Source of the DNA: Serripes groenlandicus
Lineage: Eukaryota > Mollusca > Bivalvia > Cardiida > Cardiidae
Length of the DNA stretch: 64,000 nucleotides
Assembly (NCBI GenBank): GCA_031761405.1
Contig: JASEVX010000344.1
Location: 1 to 64,000 of the forward strand
Direction of reading: 5' to 3'
Part shown: positions 21,115-31,049 of the stretch, piece by piece
How the letters are laid out: every line of letters begins with the position of its first letter
Position numbering within the stretch: position 1 is the first letter of the stretch
Program-made: the position numbers and the translations under genes
Notes under the pieces: model-generated
Told to the model about the DNA's origin: nothing
Databases searched by the model: none
The model's input: only the letters and a program-made list of their open reading frames with translations

Positions 21115-22690
21115 AACAAACAAATACATTGTGATACACCAATGGTTTTTATTTTTCACACATATTAACACATAGAAAATTTATTGTGAATTTAACAGTA
21201 AATTTTATTTAAAACATACAATTGACGAGGTTAACTAGAGCAATCATAGAAGTAAAGTTATATAAATAATAATTCGAATTCAGTGTACTAAGACCCTCAC
21301 CACGATCATATCTGAAAAAAACAGTTCAACCAAAACCATAGTAACATATATATATAAATATAGACAATCACTTTATATTTTCAATATATTTGATGATGTC
21401 CAAAGAGTGTGTAAAGTTTCAAAGCAACAGCATATGCGTTTTTTTTAGAAATAGCTTTACATGCACAACTTTAACCAAAAGAAGTTTTAGGTCTATTCTG
21501 TCAGAGGACAAATTTAATTTGTAACACATTTATATAATACTAGAAGCGCCGCAATGCAACGAAACCAGTAGAAATTATATCCAATTAGTTTATTCACTAT
21601 CCATCAATCCTAACTAAAATCCTTGATTGACATATACTATCGTAAATTCACAATTTCAGGCATTTGTCACTGTTTTCACAATTCTAAGGGCCCTGGCCCC
21701 ATCCACAAAAAGGTGGGGGGAAACACTGATAACAGTTCCTGCACTTCTTTCATTGCATTGTTCAAGTTCTGCCTCCTCCTCCGGCTCTTTATGGCGCATA
21801 TTTTAGGTATTTGGTCATCACATCCTTCGTTTTTGCCTCCGTGCAATTTGGAAAGGCTTCCTTGGAGAATAATATGACCAAGAATTAGGTAGGAAAGAAT
21901 AATGGCAAATGTAATATTTTTGAACTGCTATTTAGAGTGTGACCTTGTTCTTCATACTTGATCTGCTTATGTTTATTATCAAAGCCGGAAATGCAAATTC
22001 ATGGGTCATTCTTATTACTGTTTTTCGCAACAAACCCTGGTATTTTAATACTTATATAATTAAAAGGAAGAAAAAAAGTAAGAAAAACGGAATCGCCAGC
22101 CAGTGGGATGAAAGTTTTCCTCACTAAAATCTACGATCCTCGGGATCACGGAATCCCGTTAATGTCGAACCCTGATTAAATTTCACTTGTCTTTACAGGC
22201 TCTGGGACAAGTTATGCAATAAGGACAATGGATGTTGCCACCCGTGTTTGACCTAAATGTAAAATTTAACCATCTATTTCCTATTCTCAAAATCAATTAA
22301 AATTCATCAACATTTATGTTTTTACCCTCCAAAAACAGGCTACACTCATATTCAAACCTAAAAAAGGGAGATATTTTGAAATCACATTTAAATTCAGGAA
22401 GAAAAACTAGTATAATTAAATAATTTGGAAACTGGATCAAGCCAGTGGAACGAAAATGTTTGGGTACGAACCAACAAACAAACAATTTCGTATCTGGATA
22501 TGCTGTAAACATAACTAGATCTAATACCAAACAGAATTTGAAGAAAATCGTTAATATAGTGTGTATTGAAACAAAATAAACAAATAATGAATATATTATT
22601 ACCTGATTCACTATAAATACGAATTTGTTATTTGTAGCTGTTTTACATGAAAGCTATCGTCTAGGATTGAACTATTCCCCAGTCAATACT
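21115..22690. other. No gene or repeat recognised
   Basis: About 1.6 kb of AT-rich sequence with only short, unsupported open frames. It lies within the insertion that splits the left end of the large transposon. Confidence 0.5.
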
Positions 22691-22692
22691 AT

Positions 22693-22880
22693 ACAGCTAT
22701 TTACTCCTCTTGAGGTCAATAGTGAAAAACTATTCTTCCAAGTCAATGACTATTGACCCGAAATAGAGAACTATTGACCGAGACGAAGTCGAGGTCAATA
22801 GTTCTCTATTTCGGGTCAATAGTCATTTGCGAGGAAGAATAGTTTGTCACCATTGAACTCAAAAGGAGTAAATAGCTGTT
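22693..22880. mobile_element. Foldback element, about 88-bp arms and an 11-bp loop
   Basis: The arms are nearly exact complements: left includes CTATTGACCCGAAATAGAGA, right includes TCTCTATTTCGGGTCAATAG. Ends are ACAGCTATTTACTCC and GGAGTAAATAGCTGT. The loop is GAGACGAAGTC. Hairpins like this arise from foldback/MITE-type DNA elements. Confidence 0.88.
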
Positions 22881-23025
22881 TTATTATATATCTTCATGAA
22901 AAACGCATATTTTAACTAGTTTATTTATTACATTGCTGTCATCATTTTAATTGGGTAAATTTATGTAACATAAATTTATATTCTAACATAAACACAGGAT
23001 TAGTATTGTAAATGCAGGAATAATG

Positions 23026-23130
23026 CAGTATACTGTTACATGGCATGCGCGTTAAAATGTTGGTTATGCACGTGCATGACGTCATTTCAAACAATAACGT
23101 CATCTTTTAGACGCGCGTGCCATGTAACAG
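23026..23130. mobile_element. Palindromic MITE (family P3) carrying a CRE-like site
   Basis: Left CAGTATACTGTTACATGGCA and right CGCGTGCCATGTAACAG. The interior has GTGCATGACGTCATTTCAAA with TGACGTCA at 23077-23084. The final TATACTG of the right end is missing. A partial relative at 23285-23340 repeats TGACGTCATTTAAAACAAT. Confidence 0.75.
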
Positions 23131-23536
23131 ATGAACTATTGACTCGAAAATGGACTATTGGACCTGAATTTTAGAAAAGGAGTCAAATTGTCATTTTTTA
23201 TTAAATCACACGTGACTGCTTCTCGTCCAATCAAATACTTTGATTCATAGTAGGTATATAATAATATGAACTGTTTCCCTCTTGCACTATGACGTACGTG
23301 GCACGTGAATGACGTCATTTAAAACAATTACGTCACCGTTATAATTCAAATTTCCAATCGGCATTTACAACACATGTTTATCAGTGTGTGTATACCAAAT
23401 AACTGGATCCTATTGCAGGAATGAATATTAAAACTTTTAAGGTAAACACAGAGATGGTGTTTATATGTCTCTGGTAAAAACATGTACAAAATAACAAAGG
23501 TGAGAACATTGATACATCGTCAGAATGACAACCATT

Positions 23537-23640
23537 TTTCAACGTTGTAACTTCGACGTTGTTTCAACGTTGAAACAACATAGAATTTCAACGTTGTATC
23601 TTCGACGTTGTTTCAACGTTGTAATATCGTTGTTCGACGT
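23537..23640. repeat. Second CAACGTTG array of the left transposon end
   Basis: TTTCAACGTTGTAACTTCGA and CGTTGTTTCAACGTTGAAAC units. It is followed by CTTTTCGACATTCCGGAAG, matching the inward sequence at the right end near 37907. It probably continues the array at 20277-20520. Confidence 0.75.
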
Positions 23641-23773
23641 CGTGACTATTGACCTTTTCGACATTCCGGAAGTGCTTCCTACCGAAAGGAGGTCAGGGAG
23701 GTGTGTGCGCGCATCGAAAGATTTACGCTCTTGTTTTTGTTTTTGCGCTCGACTGTCACAACTATTTACAGCC

Positions 23774-26700
23774 ATGTCTAAGAAAAGAAAAGATCGCGAA
23801 AATTTGGATCCATCACCAGTAAGTGTAATTTAATAATTGCTTTACACATTTTATTGAATCCTCATTAATAGAGAAATACGTTTGTGTGCGGTCTTTTACG
23901 AATAATGAGAAAGTGGGTGGGGCGAGCTATGTCACAGGCGACTGATTTTAGGGCGGTCCCCGACTTCATATTTGTGGAAACCAGTTTCTAATAATAGCAT
24001 TTTTTCATCTTCTAAAAATCCCCTAATTTGGTTCATGTTTAAATTGATAACCCAGAAAGAGGGGCTATTTATAGCAAAACAGTCTTGTTTTGGGTTTTAC
24101 CCAATTTTGGCAAACCAAAACACAGACGGCTGTGGTTGTTTGAACTCCTTTCAGTTATAACAGCGCCGTTTTCTTTTATAACAGTTTTTCATGTTAAATG
24201 TCTTCTTATTTATATTATCTTCAATAGTTAAATTAAACATTAATTAAAATGAAGAAGAAAATGCCTGCCACTGCATTCGACTGTCTTAATTTGATTTATA
24301 TTTTTTTTGAAATGTGTAGTTCTCAGTGATGGCTTGTCAGTGGTCATACCCTAGTATACACACATGCTTTATTTACACAGACCATATTTAAAAAAAAAAA
24401 AAAACGCCTGTAGGTATGTGTCCCAACAAAGTCATATCTCTTGCTACTATATTTGTATCAGATTGTTATGACTTATTATATATGTTCACAAGCCTGACCT
24501 CCTGTATAAATTTGCATTTTACACTGACAGTAAATCATCTGTATTTAACAATATCATCTAGCACTTTCATTTGTTGATGGAATTGTTTCATACTTTATAG
24601 ACACTGTGTGGGATGTATGAAAGAATTCCACCCACAAATGCACATATAATCAGTGAGCTTGGACAGCTTTATGTTTCACTTGTCACAGTGACTATTCAAT
24701 AACTATGTACAAAATGACACTGCCAGCGGATTTGTAACGTCTTTGATGCTCTTGATTATTTTAGCGAGATTTACCACAGACCTTCCGTGAACTGTCACTG
24801 CTGACCAACCGCGAAGTTAACACATTGCTACGCCAGTTTAGTCTTCCAGTGAAGGGGAAAAGAAACCACCGACTAACGTTACTGGCTCAGCACCTCCATC
24901 TTCACACTGATGGGTTCAAAGGAGACCAAGATCCATTTCTTCAAACATTAACAGATGTGAGAGATCTGAAGGATGGCTGGACTGGAGACATAAGACTGGT
25001 TCCAGAAATACGACTAGATAGCATTCTAAGGTACTTACAGGCCTCTCATGATATCAGTGATAGATAAGGTGACTTCGAAAACTATACATGCAAAAGTCTT
25101 AAATCGTATAAAGCTCTCAGGGCATATGACATGTGGGAGTCGGGTCACATCAGTAGTTTTGCATTTAACGAGTTAAGTAATATTGAGGGCTTATGTGCAC
25201 TGAAGTGTCTGGCAAATCCGTCAGGTGATACCAGTGGGACACAATACAATGTAATTGTTATTTTAAAAGAATATGGTGAACCAATTGGTGCTTTGTGTAC
25301 ATGTGTCGCAGGACTAGGGGAAGCATGTACCCATATAGCTGGACTCATGTTTGGTGTTGAGGATTTTGTGTCTAGGGGCTACAAAGAATTGCCAGATTGT
25401 TACTCAACAACCGAGAAGTTGTGTAAATGGAATGTGCCTAAAGGACCAAAGGCAATTCCAACACAACTTAAGAAAATGAGTGTATCTAAGAACATTCCTG
25501 GAAGACCCAAAAAAGAAAAACCCTTTAGAGCGTCCAACTTTAACCCAGTTCCTATCGAGAAAAGGATTGTGAATTTTGAAAGTTTGAAAGAACTACACCA
25601 TAACTTGAGCTTAGTCGCTCCTGATTTACCATGGGTTAGAGCAGTGGCTCCTGCTATTATTGATCAAGAAAGACCTGAACATATGAAGCAAAATCACCAA
25701 ATTAATACTGTAACAACAATGCCAGAATTGTTAAATGGGGATCATCCTTCCATTGTTCCCTCCCATTTATGTGAGGTAAAAACAAATACTGACCCGCTCA
25801 CATTAAAAGAAAAGTTAAAAATTGAAACGGCAAGACCAGTGACAATGGTTTCTTACACCTTTGCGGAGAAAAGAAAGATTGAGTTACTGACACAAAAGCA
25901 GTCCAACTCTGCACATTGGCACAAGTACCGCCTTGGACTGATAACTGCATCCAATTTTCAAAGAGTGGTTAGCCATAAGAAAGTTATTGACACCAAAGGA
26001 AGACGTACAGAAGCTACGGATAATATCGTTCAGACATTGATCAATGGCAATAAGTTCAAAGGGAACACAGCTACAAGGTACTTGAAAACTAAAATTTGAA
26101 TACATTACAACTACTTCATGACATTTCTAATATATTTATTGACATAAGGCCTCCAGCCTATAACAAAAGTGTTAACATCAAAAATTTCAAAGTAAATTGT
26201 CATGTACAACATGTTTGGCTGTTTACCTGAAATGATATTTTAACCCTCATATAGAACGCTTTCCGACGCCTCTGCAGCAGACAGCTTTTTGAAAACATAG
26301 TGACAAAGAAGAAATTGCTCAAAATGAGCAATTTCTCCTTTTGCCACAATGTTTTCCACTTTTAGTCATAGATTAACCATTCAATAATAGAGTTTTTTTT
26401 ATTTTTTTTGACAAAATATGTTCAAAGTCATCTGCTGCAGAATTGGCGTATGAGGGAAAGGATTAAGAAGATTCTGTATTGGAAAAATTATGATAATGAG
26501 ACAACTGGGGACTTTAATATGATTTATATATAAACCATTGAAAACGTTGATGTGAAGTAAGAAGTTGCTTATTTTGAGCTGTTTCTACTTTTTCCACTAT
26601 GGTTTCAAATTTTAGCTATAGAGGTATTCTATTTCAGGAAAAAAGGTCAAAATGTACACATTTGCATAGGCAGAATCTATGTAATAACATCCCATAAGAA

Positions 26701-27856
26701 TTATAGCATTTGATTCATAGACATATATAATAATTAATATTTGGAAACTATAATATGATTTTAATAAAACATTGAAAACATTGAAGCAACAGAATCTGAT
26801 TTAATTTAGCTGTTTCGATTTTAGTCACTATGGTTTCAAATATTATCAGCTACAGAGGTATTCCATGAAAGGTTTATATATTTGATATTATTTATATAAA
26901 ATATTGAAAACATTGATGCAAAAGGAAATGTTATCTGCTATAGATTTTGAAAGTGTAGAATTTATAAATTCAAGGAGGCATACATTTGGCAGGGTATGAA
27001 AATAGGAACATTCAATCACTGAGTCAGTCAAACAAAACAGAAACTAACTTCAAACAAAACAGAAACTAACTTTCTTTACTACACTGCATCACATAGTAAT
27101 AAGCATGATTTATTAATTTTCCTTGTAAATTTCAGGTATGGGCAAATGCATGAATCAGTGGCAGTTGAAGCCTACAGACAGGAAATGGTGAACCTAAATC
27201 ACAATGATTTTCAGGTAGTGGACTGTGGTCTTATCATATCAAACACTTATGACTATTTAGGTGCCTCTCCAGATCGGATTGTGAAATGTAAATGCCATGG
27301 CAAGAGGCTGCTGGAGGTAAAGTGTCCATTTACCCTGACTGACAAAACCCGAACAATTAGTTCCCTGGACTTCCTACAACCGTCAGAAACTGGTCTCACT
27401 CTGAAAACGAATAGCAACACCTACTATGCCCAGATCCAGGGACAGATGGGAGTGACTGGGATCCATTTTTCAGATTTAGTTGTGTGGGATGGAAATCAAA
27501 TAGAAATTGTGCCAGTTAAGTTTGATGAAAGCTATTGGTTTACCCTTGCAGACAAATTGATGGACTTTCACAGACAGTATGTTTTCCCAGCTCTAAGTGA
27601 AAGTGTGAATTCAACTGAAAACATGTCAAATGTCCTTAATGAAAGGCGAAATGCCCAATGTGGAAAATGTGGCAAGTTATTAAAAGAAAATGTGAAATGT
27701 GACACAGAAGCCAGCATAAACTGTGAATGTGAATGCAAATGTCAGCAGTGGTTCCACTGGACATGTGTAAATTTCAGGCCAGACCCAGACCTGCTAGATG
27801 AAGAGCCACCATGGTTCTGTCCACGGTGTGTTCGTAACTGTGACATTGTCATGTAA
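23774..27856 (+). pseudogene. Transposon gene: SAP-like, SWIM zinc finger, YqaJ nuclease, PHD finger; one in-frame stop
   Basis: Three exons. Exon 1 is 23774-23818 (ATG, 15 codons, donor GTAAGT). Exon 2 is 24765-26077 (acceptor TTATTTTAG, donor GTACTT). Exon 3 is 27136-27856 (acceptor AATTTCAG). Phases agree throughout (693 codons). In order: a SAP-like helix pair after LTNREVNTLLRQFSLPV; the SLKSYKALRAYDMWESGHI motif; a SWIM finger CTC..CTH; YqaJ nuclease with ITASNF, GASPDRIV, LLEVKCP and YYAQIQGQM (the acidic, Glu-Val-Lys and Gln residues of the fold); and a C-terminal PHD-like Cys/His cluster ending PPWFCPRC. A TAA at 25065-25067 interrupts the frame between SDR and GDFENYTC, where related proteins read straight through, so this copy is probably inactive unless the stop is an error or read through. 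The YqaJ fold is that of lambda-type exonucleases. In ISL2EU-like transposons it accompanies the transposase, and its role there is not settled. Confidence 0.8.
26250..26467. mobile_element. piggyBac-like MITE (P1) in intron 2 of the nuclease gene
   Basis: Left TTTTAACCCTCATATAGAAC and CTCTGCAGCAGACAGC. Centre GAAGAAATTGCTCAAAATGA facing GCAATTTCTCCTTTTGCC. Right CATCTGCTGCAGAATTGGCG and GAGGGAAAGGATTAAG. TTAA borders are visible at both ends. The following 26520-26960 bases hold three more decayed half-copies (ATTGAAAAC / TATGGTTTCAAAT). Confidence 0.8.
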
Positions 27857-27929
27857 CGAAACAACTTTATGTGCTTCAGACAAAGAAAAAGATGTAATTA
27901 TAAACAGTTAGAAATAGATATGAATATTA

Positions 27930-29400
27930 AACTTTTCCCACATTGACCAAATCTGCAGCAGATGACTTTGAAAGCATATCCGTAAAAATGTTGGAAATCT
28001 CTTTAAATAGCAGTATAATAGAGTTGAAAGCATTGTAACAAAAGAAGAAATTGCTAATCATTGACATTAGCAATTTATCTTTTTGCCACAAATTACAAAA
28101 ATAAATAATCAGCTATTCTAAGACAAAACTAGTCTCAAGACTAATGAAATCATTTTCATAGATATAAATTTAACTTTTGATTATTCTTAGTAATTCAATA
28201 TAACGTATGGTAACTTAGAGCACACATCGTATTCAGTGAAAATTAACAGTAGTATACAAATATATAGTGAAAATATTGTGGTAAAAGGAGAAATTACAAT
28301 TTCCCCATTTGTCATGTTTTCAAAAGTCTTTATCTGCTGAGACATCACAAAGAGTCTACATATGTATATGTGAGAAAGAGTTAACCCTTTCTCTGATATA
28401 GACGCTTTCTGACGCCTCTGCAGCAGACAACTTTTTGAAAATATTGTATCAAATAGGAAAAATTGCTCAAAACAAGCAATTTTTTCTTTTGTCACAATGT
28501 TTTCCACTTTTAGTCGTAAGTCATCCATTTAATTATAGAGGTGATATGCTGTTGGCTTAGAAACATAAGTACACAGTATGAAATCTGAGCATACTTAGTC
28601 TCAAGGCATTAAGAAAGTATTTTCAATAAGTAAGTGTTTTAGTGTTATAGCATGAAAATAGATTAAGACTATTTTTTGTCAATTTATTGCTTTGAATTTT
28701 CTGACTTATACACAAATGCCAACATCACTTTATGTACACAAAACTGCTCATTTATGCAGCAATTTAATAAAAATAATATAAGTCATACTTAAGAATCACT
28801 TACTCTTGAGAGTTAACCCTTCCCCACATATAGCCAATCTGCAGCAGACGAATTTGATCATGTCTTCTCAAAAATATAGAAAATCTCTATAATTGTAGGT
28901 ATGTTTCCTGAAAAAAATTGAAAACATTGTTTCAAAAAGGTGAAATTGCTCATTCAAAGCAATTTCTCCTATTTGTTACAATGTTTTCAAAAGATGTCTG
29001 CTGCAGATGCCTCATAATGCGTCTAAAAGTGGGAAAAGGGATAAAGAAATTTAGAAAACATTCTTGCAAAAGGATGAGCAATTTCTACTTTTTGAAACAA
29101 TGTTTTTAACTTTAATAAATAACATTTATTGTATTTATAGAAAACAGGCATCTACTATGGGGAAAACAGTTTAATGCTTAAAAGTAACCCATTGTTATGA
29201 ATATAAATACAATTGTTGAATAACCCTTTCCCACTTGCAATGTACATAATGTCACATTTGAAAACATTCGCCTTTTGCCACAATGTTTTTCAACTTAAAT
29301 TCAATAATCTTGCTTTCATTCAATGATTTTTATGCCATTGCCTGAAGTTTTCAAAGTTATATGCTGCAGATTTGTTGTATGATGGAAAGAGTTGAATCAC
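27930..29400. mobile_element. Cluster of at least five piggyBac-like MITE copies
   Basis: Copies or halves start near 27930 (CACATTGACCAAATCTGCAG), 28280, 28384 (TTAACCCTTTCTCTGATAT), 28814 (TTAACCCTTCCCCACATATA, a nearly complete copy to about 29043) and 29222. This is the gap between the converging nuclease and transposase genes. No coding sequence is seen in it. Confidence 0.8.
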
Positions 29401-29477
29401 TTCAATATTCATGTATAAATGTTATAATCAGAATTGAAAATAACACATTGTTCTTCCTGCAAGTTAGGCACTGTCTA

Positions 29478-30503
29478 TTATGTCTTTAAAAAAGGGTCTT
29501 GAAAGTTAACTAAATAACTACATGACTTAAAAATATTTTCATATACATCAACTTGGGTGATTTTCATCTCACATTTCAGTATAAGAAATTGTTTAATTCT
29601 TCTTATCGCCCTTTCAATGTGCACTCGAGCCTCTGAATTTTTTTTGTTCTCCTGCAGTTCAAGTTTTGTAAATTGGGATTTGTCCTTGTGCTTAAATGAG
29701 GGAATAATCAGTTTCACACGAGCTGGCAAATCATCTTGTATTGTGAAACCTCGATCAGCCATCACCTTTTCGCCACAATTCAAAGAACCAAGGAAATCAG
29801 CGGACTCATTAGTTATGAATTTGTCACTGGCTCTTCCTCCATACATTTCCGAAACATAAGTAATGGCTCCGCCCGTGTTCATGCCCACAAGAAATTTAAC
29901 TGTAGAGTGATGCTTGTAACTGGAATGAAACTGTTTGTGTGCACCAACAGAAGATGGAGTTTCTGCAAACAACTCGGTACAATCCACTATAACACGTACA
30001 TTTTGGAAAGGTTCAAAACATTTAGCCTCTTCAATATCATTTATTTCTGATGTGGGTGGCATCTTACAGATTTTTTTCAAGTTCTAAAGCTAAAAGTGTC
30101 ACCCATGCAGTGAAAATAGAACTGAATGTTGAGGCTGACATTCCAAATCTAACAGCACAGTCAGTTGTCTGCAAACCTAATCTCATTTTCACTAATGTGA
30201 AAAACATTTCTTCTTCCAGACTAAATGTACGTGCCTTGCCAGGCTTCCTTCTGTTTGAGTCTGCATGATTTTTAAAAAGTGTTGTTCTAGCTCCATATGG
30301 GTATTTCATATACTTTGCGTTGTCCTCAAGATAATGGAATAAAGCAATAAAAACTTCATCCTTCAGTCCTGTATAATACTGGAACAGTTTGGGATTTTCC
30401 TTTAAATTTTCAAACTTCATTAATTGTCCAGTTTCCTTCAGTCTTTTCAATTCAAGTGAATCACTTTTGTAGATTTCACAGGCCTTTATAAAGTCATAGA
30501 GGA
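29478..30503 (-). pseudogene. Harbinger/ISL2EU-like DDE transposase (HTH plus DDE_4), frameshifted
   Basis: Two frames on the minus strand. The upstream one (30503-30064) has a coiled, charged start and then KLFQYYTGLKDEVF, typical of the region before the HTH. The HTH_Tnp_4-like segment follows (SLEEEMFFTLVKMRLGL, then FGMSASTFSSIFTAW). The downstream one (to 29478) is the DDE_Tnp_4 core: VIVDCTELF (first Asp), VMADRGF (second Asp) and ARVHIERAIRRIK (Glu), spaced 76 and 47 residues, all present. The frames are split at a run of seven T (30071-30077); one base less would join them, so a homopolymer deletion or insertion is likely. No start codon is assigned because a foldback element is inserted at 30506. 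It would cut and paste the element's ends; the THAP protein upstream may be its DNA-binding partner. Confidence 0.82.
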
Positions 30504-30505
30504 TA

Positions 30506-30651
30506 TTTGTGCGTATCGAGTGGATAAGGATTATATTTCATCGATAAGTGATAAAATTCTATATTTTCACGAGCGCGTAGCGCGAGTGAAAATATTTAAA
30601 TTTTATCACTTATCGATGAAATATAATCCTTATCCACTCGATACGCACAAA
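30506..30651. mobile_element. Foldback element, about 70-bp arms, almost no loop
   Basis: Left arm TTTGTGCGTATCGAGTGGAT, right arm ATCCACTCGATACGCACAAA. Inner arms are TTTCATCGATAAGTGATAAA and TTTATCACTTATCGATGAAA. The turn is GAGCGCGTAGCGCGA. It lies at the 5' edge of the transposase reading frame, so it may have removed the natural start. A diverged copy is at 33890-34018 in the opposite orientation. Confidence 0.92.
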
Positions 30652-31043
30652 TTTTCTTTTTATTTTATGATAAAAGATGACTAAAGTCAGGGACTAGTTT
30701 GTGTCTTCGTGCCTGTTTACACGCGGATGGAGGTCGCGGATGACGCTGTCAAATTTTATCATTGACCGCCATATTGAAATTTTCTAGCGAGGTCAAAACA
30801 GGACAACACAATTATTGGATTTATTTGTTTAATACACAATGTCAGCTAATGACAATAGTTAGATAGCTTTTACTTTTGGAATATTTATTTTGCCAAGGTA
30901 AGTTTATAAGGAAAAACACATGAAATAATTAATATCTACAAAAAAGTGAAACGGTCGAACGGAATGTTTTGCCTTGTCGAGACTCCTTCAGTTAAGACAA
31001 ATAGGTGGCCTTACATTTAACAACGATTCAAGAGGATTAAGCA
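30652..31043. other. Short intergenic region between the foldback element and the recombinase gene
   Basis: The first 90 bases (ATGACTAAAGT, TTTGTGTCTT) match, inverted, the flank of the other foldback copy at about 33800-33890, so the repeated unit extends beyond the hairpin. No gene seen. Confidence 0.5.
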
Positions 31044-31049
31044 TTTATT
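31044..31049 (-). promoter_or_regulatory. AATAAA overlapping the recombinase stop codon
   Basis: On the minus strand GAATAAATG contains both the TAA stop and an AATAAA hexamer. Overlap of stop and polyadenylation signal is possible but unproven. Confidence 0.3.

Noticed and set aside
22297..22611. 104-codon minus-strand frame
   Set aside because: AT-rich, Phe-rich composition, no start context, no domain and no splice-linked neighbours.
25145..25348. Minus-strand frames opposite the YqaJ gene
   Set aside because: The plus strand carries the SWIM motif and spliced YqaJ domain; the antisense frames have no recognisable content.
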